Positions 1 through 5,893 of a DNA stretch of 8,295 nt are shown piece by piece; within the stretch, counting starts at the first letter, position 1; each line of letters opens with the position of its first letter. Location of the stretch: contig WANG01000185.1 of the NCBI GenBank assembly GCA_015521945.1, positions 1 to 8,295 on the forward strand, written 5' to 3'. Under the pieces are notes generated by a model. It saw only the letters and a list, made by a program, of their open reading frames with translations. It made no database searches and was not told the origin of the DNA. This DNA comes from Candidatus Hydrothermarchaeota archaeon (GTDB taxonomy: Archaea; Hydrothermarchaeota; Hydrothermarchaeia; Hydrothermarchaeales; BMS3B). Made by a program: the position numbers and the translations under genes.

Positions 1-453
1 AGCTTCAGGCGGAGCAGGAGGGGGATAGTGTTCACCTGGGTCAGGAAGGAGTTCAAGAACCTTGAGACCGCCCACGGCGCTGGAGTGGCGGTTCCTAAGC
101 CTGTTGCGTTCCTGAACAACGTCATAGTGATGGAGCTGATTGAGGAAAACGCAAGACCTGCTCCAATGCTCAGGGATGCGGAGCTGGAGTCCCCTCATGA
201 GTTCTTCGGGATGCTGGTGGAGGAGGTGAGGAAGCTCTACACCAGGGCGAAGCTGGTGCATGCGGACCTGAGCGAGTACAACGTGCTGGTAAGGGAGCAG
301 AAGCCCGTGCTCATAGACCTATCCTCGGCTGTGCCCCTGGAGCACCCCTACGCGGAGGAGTTCCTGAGCAGGGACGTGCAGAACCTCACCCGGTATTTCA
401 GTAGGTACTTTCCTGTGGAGTATGAGGAGGTTTACGCCAGGATTACGGCATAG
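1..453 (+). CDS. rio1: Rio1-type serine/threonine protein kinase, C-terminal part (5' end outside window)
   Basis: RIO kinases are atypical protein kinases/ATPases that act in the final maturation of the small ribosomal subunit. The frame is open from base 1, so the N-lobe and P-loop lie upstream of the window, and the GTG at 28 is an internal valine rather than a start. About 150 codons are present. Numbered from base 1, visible parts are the conserved WVRKEFKNLETA stretch (about 13-24), the hinge-like VIVMELI (about 41-47), the catalytic loop LVHADLSEYNVLV (about 85-97, catalytic Asp 89 and Asn 94) and the metal-binding segment VLIDLSSAV (Asp 106). The HP-x3-EFL-x-RD-x2-N pattern that follows favours Rio1 over Rio2. 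The stop TAG at 451-453 lies 6 nt before the ATG of the KH gene, so the two are probably co-transcribed and functionally linked. I am confident of the family; the missing N-terminus leaves substrate-loop details open. Confidence 0.93.
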   Translation, partial: SFRRSRRGIVFTWVRKEFKNLETAHGAGVAVPKPVAFLNNVIVMELIEENARPAPMLRDAELESPHEFFGMLVEEVRKLYTRAKLVHADLSEYNVLVREQKPVLIDLSSAVPLEHPYAEEFLSRDVQNLTRYFSRYFPVEYEEVYARITA

Positions 454-459
454 CGGGTG

Positions 460-1014
460 ATGGCGGTGGAGTACCTGAGGATACCCAAGGAGAGAGTGGG
501 GGTGCTCATAGGGAGGGGAGGCGAGACCAAGCGCAGGATAGAGAGGGAGCTGGGGGTGAAGCTGGAGGTTGACAGCGAGGGCACGGTGAGGATAACCCCC
601 TCCGAGGACAACCCGCTATCGGGATGGGTTGCCAGGAACGTGGTGAGAGCCATCGCCAGGGGTATTAACCCCGAGAAGGCTCTGAAGCTGGCGGATGAGA
701 GCTACGTGCTTGAGGTGATTGACCTGAGCGAGTACCTGCGCACCCCCAAGGCTATAACCAGGCAGAAGGCGAGGCTCATAGGGAGCAGGGGGAGGACCAG
801 GAGGTACATTGAGAGCACCACCGGGGTTACCATGAGCGTTTACGGCAAGAGCGTGGCTCTGCTTGGAGAGCACGAGGAGGTGGCGGCAGCCAGGGAGGCG
901 GTTATAATGCTGATTCAGGGCAAGCCCCACAGCGTGGTTTACCGCTACCTTGACGAGAAGGCAAGGGAGCTCAAGCAGCTGCGCGCCGCCTCCCTCTGGA
1001 AGAGGCAATGGTAG
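460..1014 (+). CDS. KH domain protein, archaeal Dim2/Pno1 (Krr1-like) homologue
   Basis: Encodes 184 residues with two KH RNA-binding domains. KH1 has the loop GRGG (18-21) in VGVLIGRGGETKRRIE. KH2 has GSRG (108-111) in ARLIGSRGRTRRYIE. A C-terminal helix follows (KPHSVVYRYLDEKARELK). In archaea and eukaryotes, Dim2/Pno1 proteins bind near the 3' end of 16S/18S rRNA during small-subunit maturation, which fits the adjacent Rio1 kinase. The start is uncertain: GTG 457, ATG 460 and GTG 466 are all in frame. I chose ATG 460 by codon type and closeness to the rio1 stop. However, GGGTGAT at 455-461 is well placed as a ribosome site for GTG 466, which would give an N-terminus of MEYLRIPKERVGVLIG. 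The 3' end overlaps the radical SAM gene by 7 nt, so translational coupling is likely. Confidence 0.9.
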   Translation: MAVEYLRIPKERVGVLIGRGGETKRRIERELGVKLEVDSEGTVRITPSEDNPLSGWVARNVVRAIARGINPEKALKLADESYVLEVIDLSEYLRTPKAITRQKARLIGSRGRTRRYIESTTGVTMSVYGKSVALLGEHEEVAAAREAVIMLIQGKPHSVVYRYLDEKARELKQLRAASLWKRQW

Positions 1015-1856
1015 TCTACGAGTTTGACCCCTGGGGCTCGGAGTGGTGCACCTGCGGCAGGAAGTACTCCCTCAACCCCTACACGGGGTGCGCCCATGCA
1101 TGCACCTACTGCTACATCACCAGCTACATCCCTAAGGGGTTTCAGGCGCGCCTCAAGAGGGGGCTGGTGAAGAGGCTCAGGCGGCAGCTTCCGAAGCTTG
1201 ACCCCGGGGTGCCGGTTACCATCTCAAACTCCTCCGACCCCTACCAGCCCTTAGAAAGGCGCCACAGGCAGACCCTCGCCTGCCTCAGGGTGCTCAGGGA
1301 CTTCAGGGTGATGATAGTCACCAAGGGCGCCTTGGTGCAGCGGGATGCGGGGGTGCTGGCGAACATGCGGGCAGGGGTGGCGGTTACCATCACCACCCTT
1401 GACGAGCTCACTGCGGGGAGGCTTGAGCCGGGGGCGCCTGCACCCGAGGAGAGGCTCAGAGCCCTCCAGGTGCTCGCCGAGCGGGGCGTGCCCACCATCT
1501 GCAGGATTGACCCGGTTATACCCGGAATAAACGACGACTTCAGGGAGCTGGTCAGGGAGCTTGCCTGCGCGGGGGTGAGGCACGTGACCTCCTCCACCTT
1601 CAAGCCCCGCCCCGACTCCTGGCGCAGGGTGGCGGCTGCCTTTCCCGAGCACCGGGAGAGGCTGAGGGAGCTCTACTTCACCCGCGGCACCAGGGTTCAG
1701 AACTCCAGGTACCTGCCCGAGGGGGTGAGGAGGAGGCTGATGCTTGAGCTCAGGCGGGAGTGCCTGCGGAGGGGCATCACCTTCGGGGTGTGCAGGGAGC
1801 GCCTCGGCATACCCATGCCAAGCTGCGACGGCATGCACCTCATCCCAGCAGCCTGA
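1008..1856 (+). CDS. SPL-family (COG1533) radical SAM protein
   Basis: Encodes 282 residues. The radical SAM cluster motif C-x3-C-x2-C is at Cys28, Cys32 and Cys35 (TGCAHACTYCY), followed by motifs typical of the spore-photoproduct-lyase-like family: VTISNSSDPYQPLE, MIVTKGALVQRD, TITTLD with a downstream EPGAP-x-PEERL, and CRIDPVIPGIND. It should bind a [4Fe-4S] cluster and cleave S-adenosylmethionine to a 5'-deoxyadenosyl radical. It is shorter than SplB, and the substrate of this archaeal branch is not known to me, so a DNA-repair role should not be assumed. Four further cysteines (14, 16, 262, 273) could hold a second cluster, which is inference. The ATG at 1008 overlaps the KH gene by 7 nt and follows a GGAAGAGG stretch. 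The 3' end overlaps the convergent COG2426 gene by 17 nt. Confidence 0.9.
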   Translation: MVVYEFDPWGSEWCTCGRKYSLNPYTGCAHACTYCYITSYIPKGFQARLKRGLVKRLRRQLPKLDPGVPVTISNSSDPYQPLERRHRQTLACLRVLRDFRVMIVTKGALVQRDAGVLANMRAGVAVTITTLDELTAGRLEPGAPAPEERLRALQVLAERGVPTICRIDPVIPGINDDFRELVRELACAGVRHVTSSTFKPRPDSWRRVAAAFPEHRERLRELYFTRGTRVQNSRYLPEGVRRRLMLELRRECLRRGITFGVCRERLGIPMPSCDGMHLIPAA

Positions 1857-2301
1857 GGGCACCGAGGGAGCTGAGGGTGACGATGACTCCAGCTATGCCC
1901 ACTCCCGCCGAGATTGCGGGGAAGGCGTACCTGAAGGGTATGCCGAAGACGTAGGCTAAGGCGGTGCCCGTCCAGGCGCCGGTAACCGGCAGGGGGACCG
2001 CCACGAAGGGCACTATGCCCAGAGCCCCGTACCTCTCCACGCCCCTCCTCCCCCGCCTCCTGGTTCTCGCAAAGAGCCAGGTGAAGAACCTGTCAAAGAG
2101 CTCAAACCTGCGCAGGGCTCTCTCAACCCTCCCGAGGAAGAGGAGCAGGAAGGGCACGGGCAGGAGGTTGCCCGCCACTCCGAGCATGTAGCTCTTCGCC
2201 GGGGACATGCCGTAGCTCAGAGCGAGGGGTATCGCGCCCCTGAGCTCCGAGAAGGGCAGCGCCGCAACCAAGAGCACGAGAAGCTCGGGAGGCGCCTGCA
2301 T
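1840..2301 (-). CDS. COG2426 / PF06695 'small multidrug export' family membrane protein
   Basis: A 153-residue integral membrane protein. Hydrophobic segments lie at about 6-28, 37-56, 91-119 and 125-149. They flank a strongly basic cytoplasmic-looking stretch (about 58-90, rich in Arg). Family signatures are LPFSELRGAIPLAL near the N-terminus and VPLPVTGAWTGTALAY at about 102-117; the paired Pro-rich and charged motifs inside membrane segments suggest re-entrant loops like those proposed for the DedA/VTT superfamily. The Pfam name implies drug export, but I know of no firm functional proof. The ATG (2299-2301) shares one base with the stop of the S-adenosylhomocysteinase gene (TGATG), so translation is probably coupled and the protein made from the same transcript. 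The 3' end overlaps the radical SAM gene by 17 nt. Confidence 0.88.
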   Translation of the reverse strand: MQAPPELLVLLVAALPFSELRGAIPLALSYGMSPAKSYMLGVAGNLLPVPFLLLFLGRVERALRRFELFDRFFTWLFARTRRRGRRGVERYGALGIVPFVAVPLPVTGAWTGTALAYVFGIPFRYAFPAISAGVGIAGVIVTLSSLGALRLLG

Positions 2302-3557
2302 CAGGTGCCCATCTCCCAGCTGCTCAGGTACCTCTTCTGCTCCTCGGTGAGGGTGTCTATCCTCACGTCCATGCTCTGAAGCTTCAGCCTCGCAACCTCC
2401 CTGTCTATGTGCTCCGGCACTGGATAAACCCCCGGCTCAAGGTTGCTGCCCTCCTTCACTATGTACTCGGTGCACAGCGCCTGGTTGGCGAAGCTCATGT
2501 CCATCACGCTTGCGGGATGCCCCTCCGCCGCCGCCAGGTTTATAAGCCTGCCCTCGCCCAGCAGGTACAGCCTGCGCCCGTCCTCAAGCCGGTACTCCTC
2601 CACGTGCTCCCTTATCCTGCGCTTCTCCCTCGCAAGCCTCTCCAGGGCGGGTATGTCTATCTCAACGTTGAAGTGCCCGGAGTTCGCCAGTATAGCCCCG
2701 TCCTTCATCACCCTGAAGTGCTCCTCCCTTATGACGTTTATGTCCCCGGTTACCGTGACGAAGATGTCGCCCACCTTAGCTGCGTCGCTCATGGGCATAA
2801 CCCTGTACCCGTCCATCACCGCCTCTAAGGCTTTCAGGGGGTCCGTCTCGGTGACTATCACGTTCGCCCCCATGCCGTGGGCGCGCATCGCCACGCCCCT
2901 GCCGCACCACCCGTAGCCGGCAACCACGAAGTTCTTGCCCGCTATCAGCACGTTGGTGGCTCTCAGTATGCCGTCTATGGTGCTCTGCCCCGTGCCGTAG
3001 CGGTTGTCAAACATGTGCTTGGTGCTGGCGTCGTTGACCGAGATTATAGGATACCTGAGCACACCCTGCTCCGCCATGCTCCTGAACCTTATCACACCCG
3101 TGGTGGTCTCCTCGGTGCCCCCGATGACCACCTCCAGCAGCTCCTGCCTCTCCTTGTGGATGGTTGACACCAGGTCACCCCCGTCGTCCAGGGTAACCTG
3201 GGGGCGGTTGTCAAGGGCAGCATGCAGGTGCTCGTAGTAGGTCTGCTTGTCCTCCCCCCGCACCGCAAACACGGGGATGCCGTACTCCTTCACCAGGCAT
3301 GCTGCCACGTCGTCCTGGGTGCTCAGGGGGTTGGAGGCGCACAGGGCGAGCTGCGCACCCCCCGCCTTAAGGGTCAGCATGAGATTTGCAGTCTCGGTGG
3401 TAACGTGCAGGCACGCCGAGATTCTCACCCCCTCCAAGGGCTTCTCCTGCTCAAACCTCTGCCTTATGAGCCTCAGCACGGGCATCTGCCTCTCAGCCCA
3501 CTCAATCCTGAGCTTCCCCTCGTCCGCCAGCGAAAGGTCCTTAACATCGTACTTCAC
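2301..3557 (-). CDS. ahcY: Adenosylhomocysteinase (S-adenosyl-/S-inosylhomocysteine hydrolase)
   Basis: Catalyses reversible NAD-dependent hydrolysis of S-adenosylhomocysteine to homocysteine and adenosine, removing the inhibitory by-product of methyltransferases. Some methanogen homologues instead prefer S-inosylhomocysteine; the sequence alone does not decide this. Encodes 418 residues from GTG 3557. Visible landmarks are LHVTTETA (about 50-57), SNPLSTQDDVAA (75-86), NDASTKHMFDNRYGTGQS (175-192, with the active-site Lys/Asp pair in STK and FDN), the NAD-binding loop GYGWCGRG (214-221) and NSGHFNVEID (292-301). As in archaeal and Thermotoga enzymes, the protein ends near YLSSW and lacks the Lys/Tyr-containing C-terminal extension of eukaryotic forms. 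Three extra codons back to GTG 3566 are possible, but that GTG sits inside the Shine-Dalgarno sequence. A start at 3557 also gives MKYDVKDLSL, which matches the N-terminus of archaeal relatives. It has its own TATA-like box upstream and is coupled to the downstream membrane protein gene. Confidence 0.95.
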   Translation of the reverse strand: MKYDVKDLSLADEGKLRIEWAERQMPVLRLIRQRFEQEKPLEGVRISACLHVTTETANLMLTLKAGGAQLALCASNPLSTQDDVAACLVKEYGIPVFAVRGEDKQTYYEHLHAALDNRPQVTLDDGGDLVSTIHKERQELLEVVIGGTEETTTGVIRFRSMAEQGVLRYPIISVNDASTKHMFDNRYGTGQSTIDGILRATNVLIAGKNFVVAGYGWCGRGVAMRAHGMGANVIVTETDPLKALEAVMDGYRVMPMSDAAKVGDIFVTVTGDINVIREEHFRVMKDGAILANSGHFNVEIDIPALERLAREKRRIREHVEEYRLEDGRRLYLLGEGRLINLAAAEGHPASVMDMSFANQALCTEYIVKEGSNLEPGVYPVPEHIDREVARLKLQSMDVRIDTLTEEQKRYLSSWEMGT

Positions 3558-3560
3558 ACC

Positions 3561-3569
3561 GATCACCTC
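3561..3569 (-). promoter_or_regulatory. Shine-Dalgarno sequence that fixes the ahcY start
   Basis: On the minus strand, GAGGTGATC matches the archaeal/bacterial 16S 3'-end complement over nine bases. It ends three bases before the GTG at 3557 (five bases when measured from GAGGTGA). The alternative in-frame GTG at 3566 lies within this sequence, so it is unlikely to be the initiator. Confidence 0.75.
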
Positions 3570-3607
3570 ACCTTACATATCAGGCTTTAATGATATTTTC
3601 TTAATGA

Positions 3608-3617
3608 GATATAAAGG
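3608..3617 (-). promoter_or_regulatory. Putative TATA box of the ahcY-COG2426 operon
   Basis: On the minus strand, CCTTTATATC lies about 55 bases upstream of the ahcY start, just past the stop codon of the cysteine-cluster gene. Archaeal transcription normally begins about 25 bases downstream of the TATA centre, which would give a leader of about 30 nt holding the Shine-Dalgarno sequence. A second AT-rich stretch (AAAATAT, around 3594-3600) is an alternative. This suggests ahcY need not depend on read-through from nadE. Confidence 0.5.
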
Positions 3618-4382
3618 TTAACGCAGCCCCTCAAGGTAGTCCTCACCCGCCTCTATCAGCCCGTGCTCCAAGAAGAGGTCCCTGACACCCCTGCCGGTGC
3701 TCAGGCGCATGCGCACCCACTCCTGCTCCCTCCTCTCCGCCCCCACCTCCACGTACCTCAGGTTGTCCACGAAGTTCCTGCGCACCAGCTCGGCATCCCT
3801 GCCACCGAGCAGCTCCGCCAGCTTTGAGTAGTGCCCCTGCATCACCCCGGCAAACCTCAGCGCCTCAGACGCCAGCTCCAGGGCGCCAGCGGGTGCCCTG
3901 CAGGTGCCCAGCCCGGGGCATGAGTCATGCTGGTGCATGCGAACCTGCATGCGGGCAAGGTCAAGGGTCACGTAGTAGGGGTAGAGCCTGCAGGTCATGG
4001 GCTTAGCCTCGTGCACCACGCACTCCCCCGTGAGGGGGTTGAAGAACACGCAGGAGCCGTTGAAGCTCCTGAGGACGTAGTACTCCACGAAGTACCCCGA
4101 GCCGAAGCTTCTGCCAGAGGAGGAGAAGAAGCTATGCCTGAGCCCCCTGAAGTTCTCCGCCACCTCGGTGCTGCCTATGAGCTCCGCCATCCCGCGGGAG
4201 GTGAGCACATCCCAGGCGAGCTCCTCCAGCACCTCTTCCCTGCCCCTCAGGTGCTCCTGAATCGCCCTGACCTCCTGGTAGAACAGCCTCACGCCCCTCC
4301 CGATTGAGGAGCAGCAGGTGCCGCAGCGCTGGCACTCAAAGCACCCGCTAACACCACTGAGGTCAACCCTGAGAACGCCCAC
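3618..4382 (-). CDS. YkgJ/UPF0153-type cysteine cluster protein (PF03692)
   Basis: A 254-residue protein with the cysteine-rich signature of the CxxCxxCC family. The N-terminal run is C14-x2-C17-x2-C20-x2-CC (23-24), in the stretch GCFECQRCGTCCSS. Further cysteines are Cys111, Cys121, Cys131 (EAKPMTCRLYPYYV), Cys155 and Cys161. The family is thought to chelate iron or zinc, perhaps as an Fe-S cluster, but its biochemical role is not established. The GTG start directly abuts the nadE stop (TGA then GTG, no gap) and has a GGAGGT ribosome site within the end of nadE, five bases upstream. The two are therefore almost certainly one transcription unit. The C-terminal part after about residue 165 is helical, charged and unrecognised. 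No signal peptide or membrane segment is seen. Confidence 0.85.
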   Translation of the reverse strand: MGVLRVDLSGVSGCFECQRCGTCCSSIGRGVRLFYQEVRAIQEHLRGREEVLEELAWDVLTSRGMAELIGSTEVAENFRGLRHSFFSSSGRSFGSGYFVEYYVLRSFNGSCVFFNPLTGECVVHEAKPMTCRLYPYYVTLDLARMQVRMHQHDSCPGLGTCRAPAGALELASEALRFAGVMQGHYSKLAELLGGRDAELVRRNFVDNLRYVEVGAERREQEWVRMRLSTGRGVRDLFLEHGLIEAGEDYLEGLR

Positions 4383-5192
4383 TCACGACCTCCATGGAAG
4401 CTCTGCAACCCTGGGGGTGCTCAGCTTGTGGGAGTTGGCTCTCACCATGTCCACAACCCTGCGCACGTCCTCGGCAGCGATGCCGAGGGCGGAGGCTGTA
4501 TCCTCGGGGGACCTGCCCAGGTCGTAGATGGAGTGGAGCACCGCATCCAGCGCCTCATAGCTCAGACCCAGCTCCTCCTCATCCCGCTGCCCCGCCCACA
4601 GACCCGCGCTGGGGGGCTTCTCCACGATTCCCTCCGGCACCCCCACATGCCTGGCAAGCGCACGAACCTGGGTCTTGTACAGCCCCCCTATGGGCAGGAT
4701 GTCCACGCCCCCATCCCCGTACTTAGTGAAGTACCCAAGGAGAAGCTCGGTCCTGTTGCCGGTGCCTATCACAAGCAGGTTGTCCAGGTTTGAGGCGAGG
4801 TAGAGCAGGAGCATCCTCACCCTGGGCTTTATGTTAGCCTGCGCGAGCTTTGGTCTCAGACAGGCGAAGGAGGAGATGGGAAAGCTCTCCCTGACCGCCT
4901 TCACCACCTCAGAGATGTCAATCACCTCATACCTGATTCCCAGCCTCTCCGCCACCTCAACGGCGTCCCTCACGTCCCGCTCGGGGGTTACACCCCGCTC
5001 GGGCATTATCAGCGCCCTCACCCTGTCCCCCAGTGCCTCCCTTGACAGAAAAGCCGTAAGAGCCGAGTCAACGCCTCCGCTCAGCCCCACCACGCCACCC
5101 GCAGCCCCCGCAAGCTCAACCTGCTCCCCTATGAAGCGCACTATCGCGCGCCTCGCTTCCTCCAGCTCAGCCTCCCGCAGCTCCAGCTTCAT
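4383..5192 (-). CDS. nadE: NH3-dependent NAD+ synthetase
   Basis: Joins ammonia to nicotinic acid adenine dinucleotide using ATP, the last step of NAD+ synthesis. From ATG 5192 the protein has 269 residues, a normal length for the ammonia-dependent form without a glutaminase domain. The N-type ATP pyrophosphatase loop is GLSGGVDSALT (36-46). Other family segments are IKPRVRMLLLYLASN (121-135), VIGTGNRTELLLGYFTKYGDGGVD (141-164), LPIGGLYKTQVR (166-177) and EKPPSAGLWAGQ (191-202). An in-frame TTG at 5222 is rejected because a TATA-like box lies between it and the ATG. The product would supply the NAD cofactor used by the S-adenosylhomocysteinase downstream, but that is a general link rather than evidence of coupling. 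It is divergent from arvA across a 62-bp gap. Confidence 0.94.
   Translation of the reverse strand: MKLELREAELEEARRAIVRFIGEQVELAGAAGGVVGLSGGVDSALTAFLSREALGDRVRALIMPERGVTPERDVRDAVEVAERLGIRYEVIDISEVVKAVRESFPISSFACLRPKLAQANIKPRVRMLLLYLASNLDNLLVIGTGNRTELLLGYFTKYGDGGVDILPIGGLYKTQVRALARHVGVPEGIVEKPPSAGLWAGQRDEEELGLSYEALDAVLHSIYDLGRSPEDTASALGIAAEDVRRVVDMVRANSHKLSTPRVAELPWRS
4388..4393 (-). promoter_or_regulatory. Ribosome binding site of the cysteine-cluster gene, inside nadE
   Basis: GGAGGT on the minus strand lies within the last codons of nadE and is followed after CGTGA (five bases, containing the nadE stop TGA) by the GTG start at 4382. It supports the GTG start and coupled translation. Confidence 0.7.
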
Positions 5193-5207
5193 GGTACCAC
5201 CACAACC

Positions 5208-5216
5208 TATATAAAT
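5208..5216 (+). promoter_or_regulatory. Divergent TATA element between nadE and arvA
   Basis: The plus strand carries TATATAAAT. Counting about 25 bases downstream from its centre puts arvA transcription near 5237, just before the ribosome site at 5240-5247, a very good fit. On the minus strand the same bases read ATTTATATA, but its centre is only about 20 bases from the nadE ATG. The nadE promoter may therefore be this element (giving an almost leaderless message) or the T-rich CTTTTTATT at about 5222-5230. Confidence 0.55.
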
Positions 5217-5239
5217 CCACAATAAAAAGCTTATCCTCA

Positions 5240-5247
5240 GGAGAGGT
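5240..5247 (+). promoter_or_regulatory. Ribosome binding site that fixes the arvA start
   Basis: GGAGAGGT is followed by seven bases and then ATG 5255. The in-frame TTG at 5249 is only one base from this site and is unlikely to be used. Confidence 0.65.
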
Positions 5248-5254
5248 ATTGCCC

Positions 5255-5884
5255 ATGCTCAGCGCTCTGAGGAACAGCCTGCGCAGGCTTATGAGGATAT
5301 TCAGGAAGAAAAAGCAGATACAGCTCGGATTCTACGGTCCCGTCAACGCGGGAAAGACCACCCTCGCCAACCGCATCTCCCTTGACTGGCTGGGCAGGGA
5401 GGTGGGCACCGTCTCTGAAATCCCCCACGAGACCAGAGAGGTGCAGAAGATAGAGAACATCGTTGTGAGCACCAACAACGGGGAGCTCAGGATGAACATC
5501 GTGGACATGCCGGGCATAGCCACGCAGGTGGACTTCAAGAGCTTCAAAGCCTTCGGCATGAGCGAGGAGGAGGCGAAGGCGAGGGCAAGGGAGGCAACAA
5601 AGGGGGTAATAGAGGCGATAAAGTGGCTGGACAACGTGGATGCCGTGCTGGTCGTGCTTGACTCAACCAAGGACCCCTACACCCAGGTCAACGTGACCAT
5701 AATCGGCAACCTGGAGGCTCGCGGGATACCCATGATAATAGTGGCGAACAAGATAGACCTGCCAGATGCCCAGCCCTCTGCCATAAGCTCCGCCTTCCCC
5801 CAGCACGTGGTGGTGCCCATAAGCGCCCAGACCGGCGAGAATCTTCCGGCACTGTATGAGGCGATACAGAAGCACCTGGCATGA
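5255..5884 (+). CDS. arvA: ArvA/OapA: Era-like small GTPase of the archaeal vesiculation cluster
   Basis: A 209-residue TRAFAC-class GTPase. G1 is GPVNAGKT (28-35), switch I probably includes Thr60 (HETREV), G3 is VDMPG (83-87), G4 is ANKID (164-168) and G5 is SAQTGEN (190-196). In Euryarchaeota this GTPase, followed by a DUF2073 protein and a zinc-ribbon protein, forms the OapABC cluster. The GTPase has been reported to drive extracellular vesicle formation in Haloferax and was renamed ArvA; I rely on memory for this. Before the G domain lies a strongly basic amphipathic-looking helix (residues 1-20; Arg/Lys at 6, 10, 11, 14, 17-20, with Leu/Met/Ile/Phe between) that could contact membrane lipids or RNA, which is inference. 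The stop TGA overlaps the Shine-Dalgarno sequence of arvB (GAGGTG), nine bases before its ATG. The start ATG 5255 is chosen from the upstream GGAGAGGT. Confidence 0.9.
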   Translation: MLSALRNSLRRLMRIFRKKKQIQLGFYGPVNAGKTTLANRISLDWLGREVGTVSEIPHETREVQKIENIVVSTNNGELRMNIVDMPGIATQVDFKSFKAFGMSEEEAKARAREATKGVIEAIKWLDNVDAVLVVLDSTKDPYTQVNVTIIGNLEARGIPMIIVANKIDLPDAQPSAISSAFPQHVVVPISAQTGENLPALYEAIQKHLA

Positions 5885-5893
5885 GGTGGGAGC

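Noticed and set aside
1251..1862. Long minus-strand open frame opposite the radical SAM gene
   Set aside because: Composition is low-complexity, rich in Pro, Gly and His, mirroring the GC-rich sense strand; there is no homology signal or promoter.
3558..3566. ahcY start at GTG 3566
   Set aside because: This GTG lies inside the Shine-Dalgarno sequence GAGGTGATC; GTG 3557 has correct spacing and matches archaeal N-termini.
2409..3621. Several plus-strand open frames opposite ahcY
   Set aside because: They are overlapping shadow frames of a strongly conserved enzyme gene, with no ribosome sites or domain signatures.
5193..5222. nadE start at TTG 5222
   Set aside because: The added residues (MWIYIGCGGT) are unlike the family and are read through a TATA-like box; ATG 5192 gives a normal NadE N-terminus.
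5249..5254. arvA start at TTG 5249
   Set aside because: It is only one base from the ribosome site; ATG 5255 is better spaced and a stronger codon.
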